64,000 bases of DNA from Leptodesmis sichuanensis A121 (lineage in GTDB: Bacteria > Cyanobacteriota > Cyanobacteriia > Leptolyngbyales > Leptolyngbyaceae). The stretch is from the NCBI RefSeq assembly GCF_021379005.1, contig NZ_CP075171.1, positions 2,232,001 to 2,296,000 on the forward strand. The letters are read 5' to 3'. Each line of letters begins with the position of its first letter. Within the stretch, counting starts at the first letter, position 1. The translations under genes and the position numbers were made by a program. Of this stretch, positions 1-10,125 are shown one piece after another. The notes beneath the pieces were generated by a model that had not been told where the DNA came from, searched no databases, and saw only the letters and a program-made list of their open reading frames with translations.

Positions 1-2359
<2,359 letters not shown>

Positions 2360-2411
2360 ACAATCATCGGTGTTGACTTCAAAGCTATGCAGCCTTCAAG
2401 GTTTTATCAAA

Positions 2412-2477
2412 GTTCAGTTTTGAGCTTTAAGTTCTAAGTTAATAGCTTCGCTTAAAACTGAGTCCTTAAAACTGAAC
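2412..2477 (+). other. 23S-5S spacer inverted repeat (likely pre-rRNA processing stem)
   Basis: The 130-base spacer between 23S and 5S contains a perfect 10-bp inverted repeat: gttcagtttt at 2412-2421 and aaaactgaac at 2468-2477. It closes an AT-rich interior that can fold further. Its position just ahead of 5S fits a processing stem for RNase III or a related enzyme, which is an inference. No tRNA lies in this spacer. Confidence 0.5.
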
Positions 2478-2489
2478 ACTCCGGTCCTT

Positions 2490-2606
2490 TCCTGGTGTCT
2501 ATGGCGGTGTGGAACCACGCTCATCCATCCCGAACTGAGTGGTGAAACGCATCTGCGGCGAAGATAGTTGGACGGCAGCGTCCCGCAAAAATAGCTCGAT
2601 GCCAGG
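2490..2606 (+). rRNA. rrf: 5S ribosomal RNA
   Basis: A typical 5S of about 117 bases. The 5' strand tcctggtgtc (2490-2499) pairs with the 3' strand around gatgccagg to close helix I. The conserved loop B/C block (ccacgctcatccatcccgaac) lies near 2515-2535. It follows 23S after a 130-base spacer in the usual rrn order and is followed at once by a strong terminator. The ends are placed from the helix I pairing and may be off by one or two bases. Confidence 0.95.
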
Positions 2607-2614
2607 GTGATAAT

Positions 2615-2649
2615 AAAAAGCCCTCTTGTAGTTCTCAAGAGGGCTTTTT
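2615..2649 (+). terminator. Intrinsic terminator of the rRNA operon
   Basis: A perfect 9-bp stem (gccctcttg 2620-2628 with caagagggc 2636-2644) has a 7-base loop. It is flanked by A5 (2615-2619) and T5 (2645-2649), so it can act on the + strand and partly on the - strand. It starts nine bases after 5S. Confidence 0.93.
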
Positions 2650-2660
2650 GCTTTTCAAGC

Positions 2661-4091
2661 AACAGCAATTCCAAATTCAGATTTTGACAGGAAGAACAAC
2701 TGAAGAGAGGATAGAGATTCCTACGCGAGAGCCGAAACATGGAGAGTCTGCCCCTGAGTTTTGCTGTGTTGCTGAGCTATCTACGTCAAGTCGTGGAACA
2801 GATTGCTGACCCGCGACAGCCGAGCAATGGAACGCGCTACAAGCTGAGCGATGGGATTTTGGGGGCGTTTTCGGTGTTCTTCATGCAATGTGAATCGTTT
2901 CTAGAGCATCAGCGGCAGATGCAAAGTCAGCGGGGCAAAGACAACGCCCAAAGTTTGTTTGGGATTGCCCAGATTCCGAGTTCAGCGCAAATCCGCAATT
3001 TGTTGGATGAAGTGGCAGCGGTGGGATTGTTTGCCGTGTTTTTCCAGGTTTATGCCGCTTTGATGCGAGGGGGATATTTCAAATCCTATCAGCAATGGAA
3101 TGGAGATTTGTTGGTGGCATTGGATGGCACGGAGTACTTCAAGTCGCAGAAGATTCACTGTCAGTACTGTTCGAGTCGAACCCACAAGAATGGCAAGGTC
3201 ACTTACGTTCATCAGGCGATTTTGCCAGCGATTGTCGCGCCTGATCAACCGCAGGTGATTGCGTTAGTCCCAGAGTTTGTCACCCCGCAAGATGGGCATG
3301 AGAAGCAAGACTGTGAAGTGGCAGCCGCCAAACGGTGGATCAGCACTCATGCGGCTCGGTTTGGAACTCAAGGGATAACCCTGCTTGGAGATGACCTCTA
3401 TAGCCATCAACCCCTGTGCGAACACTGCTTACAGCATCAATTCAGCTTTATTTTTACGTGTCTGCCACAGTCGCACCCTGCCCTCTACGACTGGCTGGGC
3501 TATTTGGATGCCAACGGCGAAGTCAAAACCTTAGAACAAGCGCAGTGGAACAAACGCACGAAAGAAATTTATCGCTACCGCTATGTCAATCAAATTCCGC
3601 TGCGCGACACCCAACCTGCTTTGCAAGTCAACTGGTGTGAACTCACAGTGGTGCGCGAATCAGACGGCAAAGTCCTCTACACCAATGCCTGGGTGACTGA
3701 CCACGACCTGACTCCCGCAACGGTGCCCCACGTGGTCAGCGCTGGCAGAAGTCGGTGGAAGACTGAGAACGAAAATCATAACGTCCTCAAGACCAAGGGC
3801 TATCATCTCGAACATAACTTTGGCCATGGTCAACACCATCTAGCTGCTACTCTGCTCACCCTCAATCTCTTGGCATTCCTCTTTCATACCGTCTTGCATC
3901 TCGTTGACCTCTCCTATCAGCAGATTCGCCACAAGCGAGGGACGCGCAGGGGCTTTTTCCAAGATATTTTGGCGCTCACCAAATACCTCTGGTTTGAAAG
4001 TTGGCAGCATCTCCTCAATTTCATGCTCTCTGATTCCCCGCCTGCTCAAACTGCTGATTCCTCTTAGCTTTTTGAATTTAGAATTGCTGTT
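2661..4091 (+). mobile_element. Complete insertion sequence, 1431 bp, with TIRs and 5-bp target duplication
   Basis: The left end (2661-2681) and the reverse complement of the right end (4071-4091) match at 19 of 21 positions, giving imperfect terminal inverted repeats that start aacagcaattc. The same five bases, caagc, directly flank the element at 2656-2660 and 4092-4096, which is the footprint of transposition. One intact transposase gene fills the interior. The element sits 11 bases after the rRNA terminator, so the insertion interrupts no gene. The family name is not assigned: the enzyme is a DDE type of the IS4-like superfamily, and a profile search against ISfinder would settle the family. 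Confidence 0.93.
2739..4067 (+). CDS. DDE transposase of the insertion sequence
   Basis: A 442-residue transposase that would cut and join the element ends. The N-terminal part (SLPLSFAVLLSYLRQVVEQIADPRQ) is a typical helical DNA-binding region with a DPRQ signature. Candidate catalytic residues are the Asp in LVALDGTEYF (about residue 129), the Asp pair in LLGDDLYSHQ (about 219-220) and the Glu in RWKTENENHN (about 340), matching a DDE/RNase H fold. Two CxxC-type pairs (IHCQYC, LCEHC) could bind zinc. The reading frame is full length with no frameshift, so the copy may be active. The start lies 78 bases inside the left end and the stop is 3 bases before the right repeat, as expected for a compact element. 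Confidence 0.93.
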   Translation: MESLPLSFAVLLSYLRQVVEQIADPRQPSNGTRYKLSDGILGAFSVFFMQCESFLEHQRQMQSQRGKDNAQSLFGIAQIPSSAQIRNLLDEVAAVGLFAVFFQVYAALMRGGYFKSYQQWNGDLLVALDGTEYFKSQKIHCQYCSSRTHKNGKVTYVHQAILPAIVAPDQPQVIALVPEFVTPQDGHEKQDCEVAAAKRWISTHAARFGTQGITLLGDDLYSHQPLCEHCLQHQFSFIFTCLPQSHPALYDWLGYLDANGEVKTLEQAQWNKRTKEIYRYRYVNQIPLRDTQPALQVNWCELTVVRESDGKVLYTNAWVTDHDLTPATVPHVVSAGRSRWKTENENHNVLKTKGYHLEHNFGHGQHHLAATLLTLNLLAFLFHTVLHLVDLSYQQIRHKRGTRRGFFQDILALTKYLWFESWQHLLNFMLSDSPPAQTADSS

Positions 4092-4116
4092 CAAGCAAGC
4101 ATATTGTTGCACAATA

Positions 4117-4145
4117 CAACCGTCAGCATTATTGACTGACGGTTG
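4117..4145 (-). terminator. Hairpin downstream of acnB
   Basis: A perfect 10-bp stem, caaccgtcag (4117-4126) with ctgacggttg (4136-4145), has a 9-base loop. It lies 17 bases after the acnB stop on the minus strand. No clear U-tract follows on that strand, so it may be an RNA 3'-end stabiliser rather than a classic terminator. Confidence 0.45.
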
Positions 4146-4161
4146 CGTTGTGGTTCCCCAG

Positions 4162-6756
4162 TTAATGAACTGCAATTGTAGTTAACTGAGCTTCATCCTG
4201 TTTTGTGAGAACTCGACCTTCCTCTTCAAATCCAGGAATTTGATCGAAGTACAGGTAACGGTAAAGGTCATCTGCAAATGGGTCAATTTTCTTGGTGACG
4301 ATATTCGTGTATTCTTCAACCGTGGGAATGCGCCCAAGTAGCGCACAAACGGCGGCCAGTTCGGCTGATCCTAGATACACCTGAGCACCTTTGCCCATCC
4401 GATTGTTGAAGTTACGGGTGGAGGTTGAGAAAACGGTGACTCCATCGGCGACCCGGGCCTGATTCCCCATACAGAGTGAGCAACCAGGCATTTCAGTTCT
4501 GGCTCCAGCAGCAGCGAAGATGCCGTAATATCCTTCTTCACGCAGTTTCTGTTCATCCATACGAGTGGGTGGTGCAATCCAGAGGCGTACCTTTACTGGC
4601 CCTTCACCTTCCAGTACCTTTGCTGCCGCCCGATAGTGGCCAATGTTGGTCATGCAGGAGCCAATAAACACCTCATGAATTGGATCACCTGCACATTCAG
4701 ACATCAGCTTGATATTGTCTGGGTCATTGGGAGCCGCTACCAGGGGCTCTTTAATTTGATCCAGATCCACTTCTATTACATCGGCGTACTCTGCATCTGG
4801 GTCAGCAGACATTAAGACGGGATTGGCTAACCACTCCTCCATCTTGCGAATGCGGCGCAGAATCGTCCGGGTGTCACCATACCCACGAGCGATCATGTTT
4901 TTCAGCAGGGAAATGTTCGATCGCAAATAAGTTGCCACCGTATCTGTGCTGAGCTTGATAGTGCAACCTGCTGCCGATCGCTCTGCCGTCGCATCTGTCA
5001 GTTCAAAGGCTTGTTCTAACTGCAGGTCTGGTAAGCCTTCCATTTCGATGATCTTGCCAGAGTAAACATTTTTCTTGTTTTCCTTGGCGACCGTCAGTTT
5101 TCCTTCCTGAATCGCTACATAGGGAATGGCATTGACAATATCCCGCAGGGTAACACCCGGTTGGAGTTGCCCTTTAAAGCGCACCAAAACAGACTCGGGC
5201 ATATCCAGTGGCATCACGCCCAGTGCTGCGGCAAATGCAACCAGACCAGAGCCTGCTGGGAAAGAGATGCCCAGAGGGAAACGAGTGTGAGAATCACCGC
5301 CTGTACCTACGGTATCCGGCAACAGCATCCGATTGAGCCAGGAGTGGATAATGCCGTCCCCTGGACGCAGAGAAACCCCACCCCGTGAGGTAATGAAGTC
5401 AGGTAATTCTTTGTGGGTCTTAATATCTACAGGTTTGGGATAAGCGGCGGTATGACAAAAGCTTTGCATCACCAGATCCGCACCAAAACCAAGACAGGCC
5501 AATTCTTTTAACTCATCGCGAGTCATCGGGCCAGTCGTGTCCTGAGATCCCACTGTGGTCATCACAGGTTCACAGTAGGTACCTGGACGTACACCTGGAA
5601 GGCCGCAGGCTTTGCCAACCATCTTCTGCGCTAGAGTATAGCCCTTCCCAGTATCGGCAGGTGAGGTGGGACGGGCAAAAACAGAACTGGTTTCTAATCC
5701 CATTGCTGCACGAGTTTTATCGGTGAGGGTACGACCAATGAGTAACGGAATTCGGCCTCCTGCCCGAACTTCGTCCAGGATCGTGTCGGGTTTGAGGGTA
5801 AAGGTGGCAATCACCTCACCAGCCTCGTTTGTGATCTCGCCCTTGTAGGGATGAATCGTAATTACGTCGCCAGTTTCCATACGGGTGACATCGCACTCAA
5901 TGGGCAGTGCACCGGAGTCTTCAGCGGTGTTAAAAAAGATTGGCGCAATTTTGCCGCCCAGGATATAGCCGCCTGTATGTTTGTTGGGAACAAAGGGGAT
6001 CGGTTGCCCAATGTGCCAGAGAACCGAGTTGATTGCAGATTTGCGAGACGATCCAGTACCTACCACATCTCCAACATAGGCAACAGGATGGCCTTTTTGC
6101 TTCAATTCAGCCAGGGTTTGTAAGCCTCCCGGCATCCGGCTTTCCAGCATTACAGTAGCGTGCAGGGGAATGTCTGGGCGAGTGGTGGCATGGGGAGCGG
6201 GAGACAGGTCATCAGTGTTGGTTTCGCCTGGGACTTTGAAGACTGTGACGGTAATGGATTCTGGCAATTGAGGCCGACTGGTAAACCACTCTGCATTTGC
6301 CCAGGACTCCATCACCTGCCCGGCATACGGATTTCCCTGTTCGGCCAGTTCTTGAATGTCGTGAAAGGCATCGTAGACTAGAAGTGTTTTGCTAAGGGCA
6401 GATGCAGCGGTGGTAGCTAACTCCTGATCAGGGGATTGCAGCAGTTCAATCAGGGAGTGGACATTATAACCACCCATCATAGTGCCCAGTAGTTCTACCG
6501 CAAATTTGGGACTGACCAGCGGACTGGTAATTTCGCTTTTAGCGATCGCCGTCAGAAATCCGGCCTTCACATACGCCGCCTGATCCACACCTGGCGGCAC
6601 CCGATCGCGCAACAATTCCAATAAAAACTCTTCCTCTCCGGCGGGTGGATGTTGCAGCAGCTCCCCTAGCTCGGCCATTTGTTCTGCACTCAAAGGCAGC
6701 GGAGGAATCCCCAGAGCAGCGCGGTCAGCAACGTGTTTGCGGTAAGACTCAAGCAT
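4162..6756 (-). CDS. acnB: Aconitate hydratase B (bifunctional aconitase / 2-methylisocitrate dehydratase)
   Basis: This enzyme interconverts citrate and isocitrate in the TCA pathway, feeding 2-oxoglutarate, the carbon skeleton for nitrogen assimilation. At 864 residues it has the AcnB length and domain order: an N-terminal HEAT-like domain (1-160), then the swivelling domain (about 165-375) ahead of the Fe-S domains, which is the arrangement that separates AcnB from AcnA. The three [4Fe-4S] ligands are visible as Cys701 (IGSCMTN) and Cys759/Cys762 (PGCSLCMGN). Substrate-binding motifs such as GGDSHTRFP are intact. It is monocistronic, transcribed away from the BMP lipoprotein gene across a 379-base gap and convergent with the insertion sequence. 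No strong ribosome binding site is visible. Confidence 0.97.
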   Translation of the reverse strand: MLESYRKHVADRAALGIPPLPLSAEQMAELGELLQHPPAGEEEFLLELLRDRVPPGVDQAAYVKAGFLTAIAKSEITSPLVSPKFAVELLGTMMGGYNVHSLIELLQSPDQELATTAASALSKTLLVYDAFHDIQELAEQGNPYAGQVMESWANAEWFTSRPQLPESITVTVFKVPGETNTDDLSPAPHATTRPDIPLHATVMLESRMPGGLQTLAELKQKGHPVAYVGDVVGTGSSRKSAINSVLWHIGQPIPFVPNKHTGGYILGGKIAPIFFNTAEDSGALPIECDVTRMETGDVITIHPYKGEITNEAGEVIATFTLKPDTILDEVRAGGRIPLLIGRTLTDKTRAAMGLETSSVFARPTSPADTGKGYTLAQKMVGKACGLPGVRPGTYCEPVMTTVGSQDTTGPMTRDELKELACLGFGADLVMQSFCHTAAYPKPVDIKTHKELPDFITSRGGVSLRPGDGIIHSWLNRMLLPDTVGTGGDSHTRFPLGISFPAGSGLVAFAAALGVMPLDMPESVLVRFKGQLQPGVTLRDIVNAIPYVAIQEGKLTVAKENKKNVYSGKIIEMEGLPDLQLEQAFELTDATAERSAAGCTIKLSTDTVATYLRSNISLLKNMIARGYGDTRTILRRIRKMEEWLANPVLMSADPDAEYADVIEVDLDQIKEPLVAAPNDPDNIKLMSECAGDPIHEVFIGSCMTNIGHYRAAAKVLEGEGPVKVRLWIAPPTRMDEQKLREEGYYGIFAAAGARTEMPGCSLCMGNQARVADGVTVFSTSTRNFNNRMGKGAQVYLGSAELAAVCALLGRIPTVEEYTNIVTKKIDPFADDLYRYLYFDQIPGFEEEGRVLTKQDEAQLTTIAVH

Positions 6757-7135
6757 AGGTCAACATCTCAGAGAGCAATACAAAAAATTCTATCCGTGCA
6801 AAATCATTTCCAGGCTAAAGGTATCTCTTCCTTTGCACCGATATGGTTCAGCGCGATACCCAATCCCAATTTTAAGGATCGCAATCAATTAGCATAAGGC
6901 ATCAGGGCTATCTCCAGTATCGCTCGCCAAACCATTTGCTGGCAGAGGCAGACGATCGTAGACATAGTTAACTTTGATAACTTTGATACATTTATCGGTA
7001 ACACGATCGCCTTAATTGAAAATCAGAATGGCTGCGATCGCGGATGTCCTTTACTTTGTGCAAGCAAAGACTTTTTGAGTTTTCGGTCATCCACGGTAGA
7101 ATCCAGCCCATGAACCTGAGTGTGAGAAGTGTACG
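6757..7135. other. Divergent promoter region between acnB and the BMP lipoprotein gene
   Basis: A 379-base gap carries the leaders of both divergent genes. It holds AT-rich stretches near 6970-7020 with a short direct repeat (aactttgata twice, 6970-6990), a HIP1-like site near 7034 and a small stem-loop at about 7053-7068 (ctttg/caaag) followed by T5. No coding sequence is recognised. Promoter elements cannot be placed with confidence. Confidence 0.4.
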
Positions 7136-8401
7136 ATGCAAGTCAAAGTCCCTGGTATTTTTTCTTCTGCGATCGCTTTAAAGATTGTTAAACAATCCTG
7201 GTCTGTAGCCGCATTGAGCCTTTTGCTGGGAGCCTGTAGTAACCCGACTCCTACCGCCTCTCCCCCAACCACTGGTTCACCTGCGGCTGGAGGCGGTTCC
7301 AAAGATTTTACAGTTGGCCTGGTACTGGTAGGCCCCAAAAATGATAAAGGCTGGAATCAGGCGCATTACGATGGGGTTCAGGAGGTTGTTAACGCTCAGG
7401 GATACAAATTTGAATACGCTGATAAGGTCAACCCGGGCGATCGCCCCAATGTCACAGGTTCTCAGGTGGCAGACGAGTTAATCTCCAAAGGGGCCAAAGT
7501 TATCATCTTTAGCTCCGATGATTTTAAGGATGATGCCCTGGAAACAGCGAAAAAATATCCTGATATCCCGATCGTGCATGCCTCCGGAGATTACGCCTGG
7601 AAAGAGGGGAAAAATTTTAAGAACCAGCCCAACCTGGGAAATATCATGGGTCGGATGGAATACGGCAAGATGATTGCAGGTTGTGCAGCAGCACTGAGTA
7701 CAGAAACAGGCAAAATTGGCTACCTTGGCCCCTTAATCAATGATGAAACTCGCCGCTATGCGTCAGCCGCCTATCTGGGAGCCAAGCATTGCTGGGAGAA
7801 ATACCGGAAAAAAGACCCGAAAGATTTGAATTTCAAAGTCACCTGGATTGGCTTCTGGTTCAACATACCGGGCAAAACGCTCGACCCGACAAAAGTTGCA
7901 GACGACTTTTATAACAGCGGTTACGATGTAGTCATGTCTGGGATTGATACTCCAGAAGCGGCGATTCAGGGCAAAAAGGCAGCGGATGCAGGTAAGCAGG
8001 TGAAGTTTGTTCACTATGACTTCAAGCAAGGGTGTGATCTGGCTCCTGATATCTGTCTGGGTGTCCCCTACTATAACTGGGCGCTTCCCTATGGCAAGGC
8101 GTTACAGGAAGCTGCAGCAGGTCAGAAACCCAATGATTTTGTCTGGTTAGGCCCGAATTGGAAGGACATCAATGCGCCGGATTCCATGATTGGCTTTGTC
8201 AAAGGAAAAGCGTTGGGAGACAATGGCAAGTTCATTGATGACTTCATCAAAAACATGGGTAACGGCAGCGTCAACCTTTACAAGGGGCCGCTGAATTATC
8301 AAGATGGGACACCGTTCCTAAAGGCTGGTGAAGAAGCGACCGATCAACAGATCTGGTATATGCCTCAGTTGCTGGCAGGAATGCAGGGGCCAAGTAAGTA
8401 A
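7136..8401 (+). CDS. BMP-family ABC transporter substrate-binding lipoprotein
   Basis: A 421-residue periplasmic binding protein of the Bmp/PnrA (Med) family, whose studied members bind nucleosides or related ligands. A signal peptide runs to the lipobox LGAC with the lipid-anchored Cys at residue 34, followed by a Ser/Thr/Pro linker. The mature domain opens with VGLVLVGPKNDKGWNQAHYDG, the strand-helix signature of the family. It is complete and has a good N-terminus. No permease or ATPase gene lies nearby, so it either works with a transporter encoded elsewhere or has a receptor role. Ligand identity is not inferable from the sequence. Confidence 0.88.
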   Translation: MQVKVPGIFSSAIALKIVKQSWSVAALSLLLGACSNPTPTASPPTTGSPAAGGGSKDFTVGLVLVGPKNDKGWNQAHYDGVQEVVNAQGYKFEYADKVNPGDRPNVTGSQVADELISKGAKVIIFSSDDFKDDALETAKKYPDIPIVHASGDYAWKEGKNFKNQPNLGNIMGRMEYGKMIAGCAAALSTETGKIGYLGPLINDETRRYASAAYLGAKHCWEKYRKKDPKDLNFKVTWIGFWFNIPGKTLDPTKVADDFYNSGYDVVMSGIDTPEAAIQGKKAADAGKQVKFVHYDFKQGCDLAPDICLGVPYYNWALPYGKALQEAAAGQKPNDFVWLGPNWKDINAPDSMIGFVKGKALGDNGKFIDDFIKNMGNGSVNLYKGPLNYQDGTPFLKAGEEATDQQIWYMPQLLAGMQGPSK

Positions 8402-8571
8402 TATTAATCCGGCTAAGTTGTCGGCTACCTCTCGTAGAGCCAGTTCTCCCTGAAAGCTCTATTTCCATCTTGTGACACTGTTGTATTTTGTGCATGTATT
8501 GATATGAACTGAATTCAAGATCGAAGCGTGTCAGTACGACAGTGCCCGCTTCCCCATCCCCTGAAACCTGC

Positions 8572-9096
8572 ATGATTATCAAATCTTCGGTTTATCTTCC
8601 GTTTCCCCGATCGCTCGTCTATACCACCTACCGCGATCAACTGGTGGACCTTGTTCCCTTTCTGCCAGACATTCGACAAATTGAGGTAAAGTCCCGTCAT
8701 GAAGCGGATGGGGTTATTCATTTAGTCAACGAGTGGCATGGTGGCGGTGAAATCCCCGTCCTGGCCCGCACCATTCTCACGCAGGCGATGCTGTCCTGGA
8801 CGGATTACGCCACCTGGAATGAGGCTGAATTCACAACCGATTGGCGCATTGAACCCCATGCCTTCACGAAGGCTGTTCACTGCGCTGGAAAGAATTCTTT
8901 TTTAGAGGAGGGGAATGGCACACGAATTGTTTGTCTGGGTGAATTGATCATCGACCCCAGTAAAACTGGAGTGCCATTTTTTCTGGCTGATAAAGTGGCA
9001 CATACGGTTGAGGATTTCCTCGGCAAGCGAATTGAACCTAACTTCTTACAAATCAGTGAAGGTGTACGCCATTACCTGGAGCAATCAACGATATGA
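8572..9096 (+). CDS. SRPBCC (START-like) domain protein
   Basis: A protein of about 174 residues with the beta-strand/helix layout of the SRPBCC/polyketide cyclase superfamily, opening with IIKSSVYLPFPRSLVYTTYRDQLVDLVPFLPDI. The fold makes a hydrophobic ligand pocket; the ligand here is unknown. An upstream GTG at 8542 would add ten residues (PASPSPETC), but the conserved domain starts at ATG 8572, which is preferred. It is followed after 32 bases by convergent kdpC, and a copy of a short dispersed repeat spans its stop codon. Confidence 0.75.
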   Translation: MIIKSSVYLPFPRSLVYTTYRDQLVDLVPFLPDIRQIEVKSRHEADGVIHLVNEWHGGGEIPVLARTILTQAMLSWTDYATWNEAEFTTDWRIEPHAFTKAVHCAGKNSFLEEGNGTRIVCLGELIIDPSKTGVPFFLADKVAHTVEDFLGKRIEPNFLQISEGVRHYLEQSTI

Positions 9097-9119
9097 CTTG
9101 TGTGTACGCGGTAGCCTTG
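9093..9119 (+). repeat. 27-bp repeat, copy 1 of 2
   Basis: The block starting atgacttgtgtgtacgcgg recurs at 60737-60763 with a single mismatch. It overlaps the stop codon of the START-like gene here and lies in a repeat-rich non-coding region there. Its function is unknown. Confidence 0.7.
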
Positions 9120-9128
9120 GCTAGAAGG

Positions 9129-9773
9129 TTAACGAGCAGACTTCAACCCATCCAGATCCAGGTTTAGCTTCAGCACATTCACACCGGGTTCACCGAAGAT
9201 GCCTAAGAAGGGTCCCTCGGTATTCTGTTTAATCAGTGTCTCCAGTTGATCAGGTTGGAGGCCGCGTGCTGCTGCGACTCGTGCAATTTGTGCTCTGGCT
9301 GCTGCTGGTGTGATGTGGGGGTCAAGGCTGGAACCAGAGGTGTAAACTAAATCAGCCGTGGGTTGAATGCCCGCTTTTTGCAGGGTGGGAATGGTGCCCA
9401 CGATCGCTGTCTTTGGATCAGAATCAGCCTTGCCCTGAATCCGATTCAGTAAATCCGGGTTGCTAGGAGCCAGGTTGCTGGCACCGGATACGCCAGTTTT
9501 CAACACTCCAGCATGATCTTGCTGCGGATCTGCGGTGCTGTAATTGGTCGTACTGGGGCGACTATTGAAGTAGCGATCGCGGGTAAAGGGTTGACCAATC
9601 AAAGCCGAACCAACCACCTGACCCTGAGCATTTTTGATCAGACTACCATTGGCCTGGAAGGGAAAAGCAATTTGTCCAATGGCCAGCATCCCCAGGGGAT
9701 AAATCAGGGCCGTAATGATCCAAAGTACCAGGGCCGATCGTATGGCTCTAGTGGCCTCGCGTACAAAACTCAT
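9129..9773 (-). CDS. kdpC: K+-transporting ATPase subunit C (KdpC)
   Basis: The inner-membrane chaperone-like subunit of the high-affinity Kdp K+ pump. It has 214 residues starting MSFVREATRAIRSALVLW, with one N-terminal membrane segment (ALVLWIITALIYPLGMLAIGQ) and the periplasmic KdpC domain. Family signatures GSALIGQPFT, YFNSRPS and DPHITPAAA are all present. An in-frame extension upstream to 9857 runs through kdpG and is rejected, because the ATG at 9773 shares its A with the kdpG stop (TAATG). That overlap implies translational coupling. It is the last gene of kdpABGC. No kdpD follows. Confidence 0.95.
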   Translation of the reverse strand: MSFVREATRAIRSALVLWIITALIYPLGMLAIGQIAFPFQANGSLIKNAQGQVVGSALIGQPFTRDRYFNSRPSTTNYSTADPQQDHAGVLKTGVSGASNLAPSNPDLLNRIQGKADSDPKTAIVGTIPTLQKAGIQPTADLVYTSGSSLDPHITPAAARAQIARVAAARGLQPDQLETLIKQNTEGPFLGIFGEPGVNVLKLNLDLDGLKSAR

Positions 9774-10057
9774 TAGAATTTCTCCGGTACGAACATGACA
9801 AAGAACAGATAGATGGCCAGAGCAACGGTTCCCAGTCCTAATAGCCCTAAGGCCCAAGATTGGGTGCGAGACAGTTCGTTGCCACTGGCAGCATAAACGA
9901 CTGGAGCTAGAATGAGGTTAAAACAGAGCGCCAGAAACAGGTACAGGGGTAGCTTTTGCCTGCGCCATTCTGACCAGAGTTCGGAAAACTCTGTAAGTGT
10001 TTGAGCGATCGTTGGCAGCGATGGCGGCGATGGTTTTAGAGAATTGAGTTTCATCAT
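9773..10057 (-). CDS. kdpG: KdpG/KdpF-like small subunit of the Kdp ATPase
   Basis: A 94-residue protein lies between kdpB and kdpC, the position of KdpF in E. coli and of kdpG in Anabaena kdp operons. It has two hydrophobic segments (LYLFLALCFNLILAPVVYA and WALGLLGLGTVALAIYLFFVM). It ends FVPEKF, a tail seen at the C-terminus of KdpF peptides. The first 45 residues have no counterpart in the roughly 29-residue E. coli KdpF. Its likely role is stabilising the KdpABC complex, inferred from position and tail. The start is ATG 10057 or the adjacent ATG 10054. The stop overlaps the kdpC start. Confidence 0.82.
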   Translation of the reverse strand: MMKLNSLKPSPPSLPTIAQTLTEFSELWSEWRRQKLPLYLFLALCFNLILAPVVYAASGNELSRTQSWALGLLGLGTVALAIYLFFVMFVPEKF

Positions 10058-10080
10058 TGTTGAATGAAGTTTAGTGATTT

Positions 10081-10110
10081 GTAGGATGGGTTAGCAAAGC
10101 GTAATCCGTG
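10081..10110 (-). repeat. Dispersed ggatg-type hairpin repeat, degenerate copy in the kdp operon
   Basis: The sequence gtaggatgggttagcaaagc with a following gtaatccgtg resembles two other copies in the window (27853-27885, 48339-48369). The pattern is an imperfect inverted repeat around gttag...gtaa. This copy lies in the kdpB-kdpG gap. Confidence 0.45.
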
Positions 10111-10125
10111 CTGCTAGGGCGGCGA

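Noticed and set aside
9129-9857. Longer kdpC starting at 9857
   Set aside because: The extra 28 codons lie in another frame of kdpG; the TAATG overlap at 9773 marks the true start.
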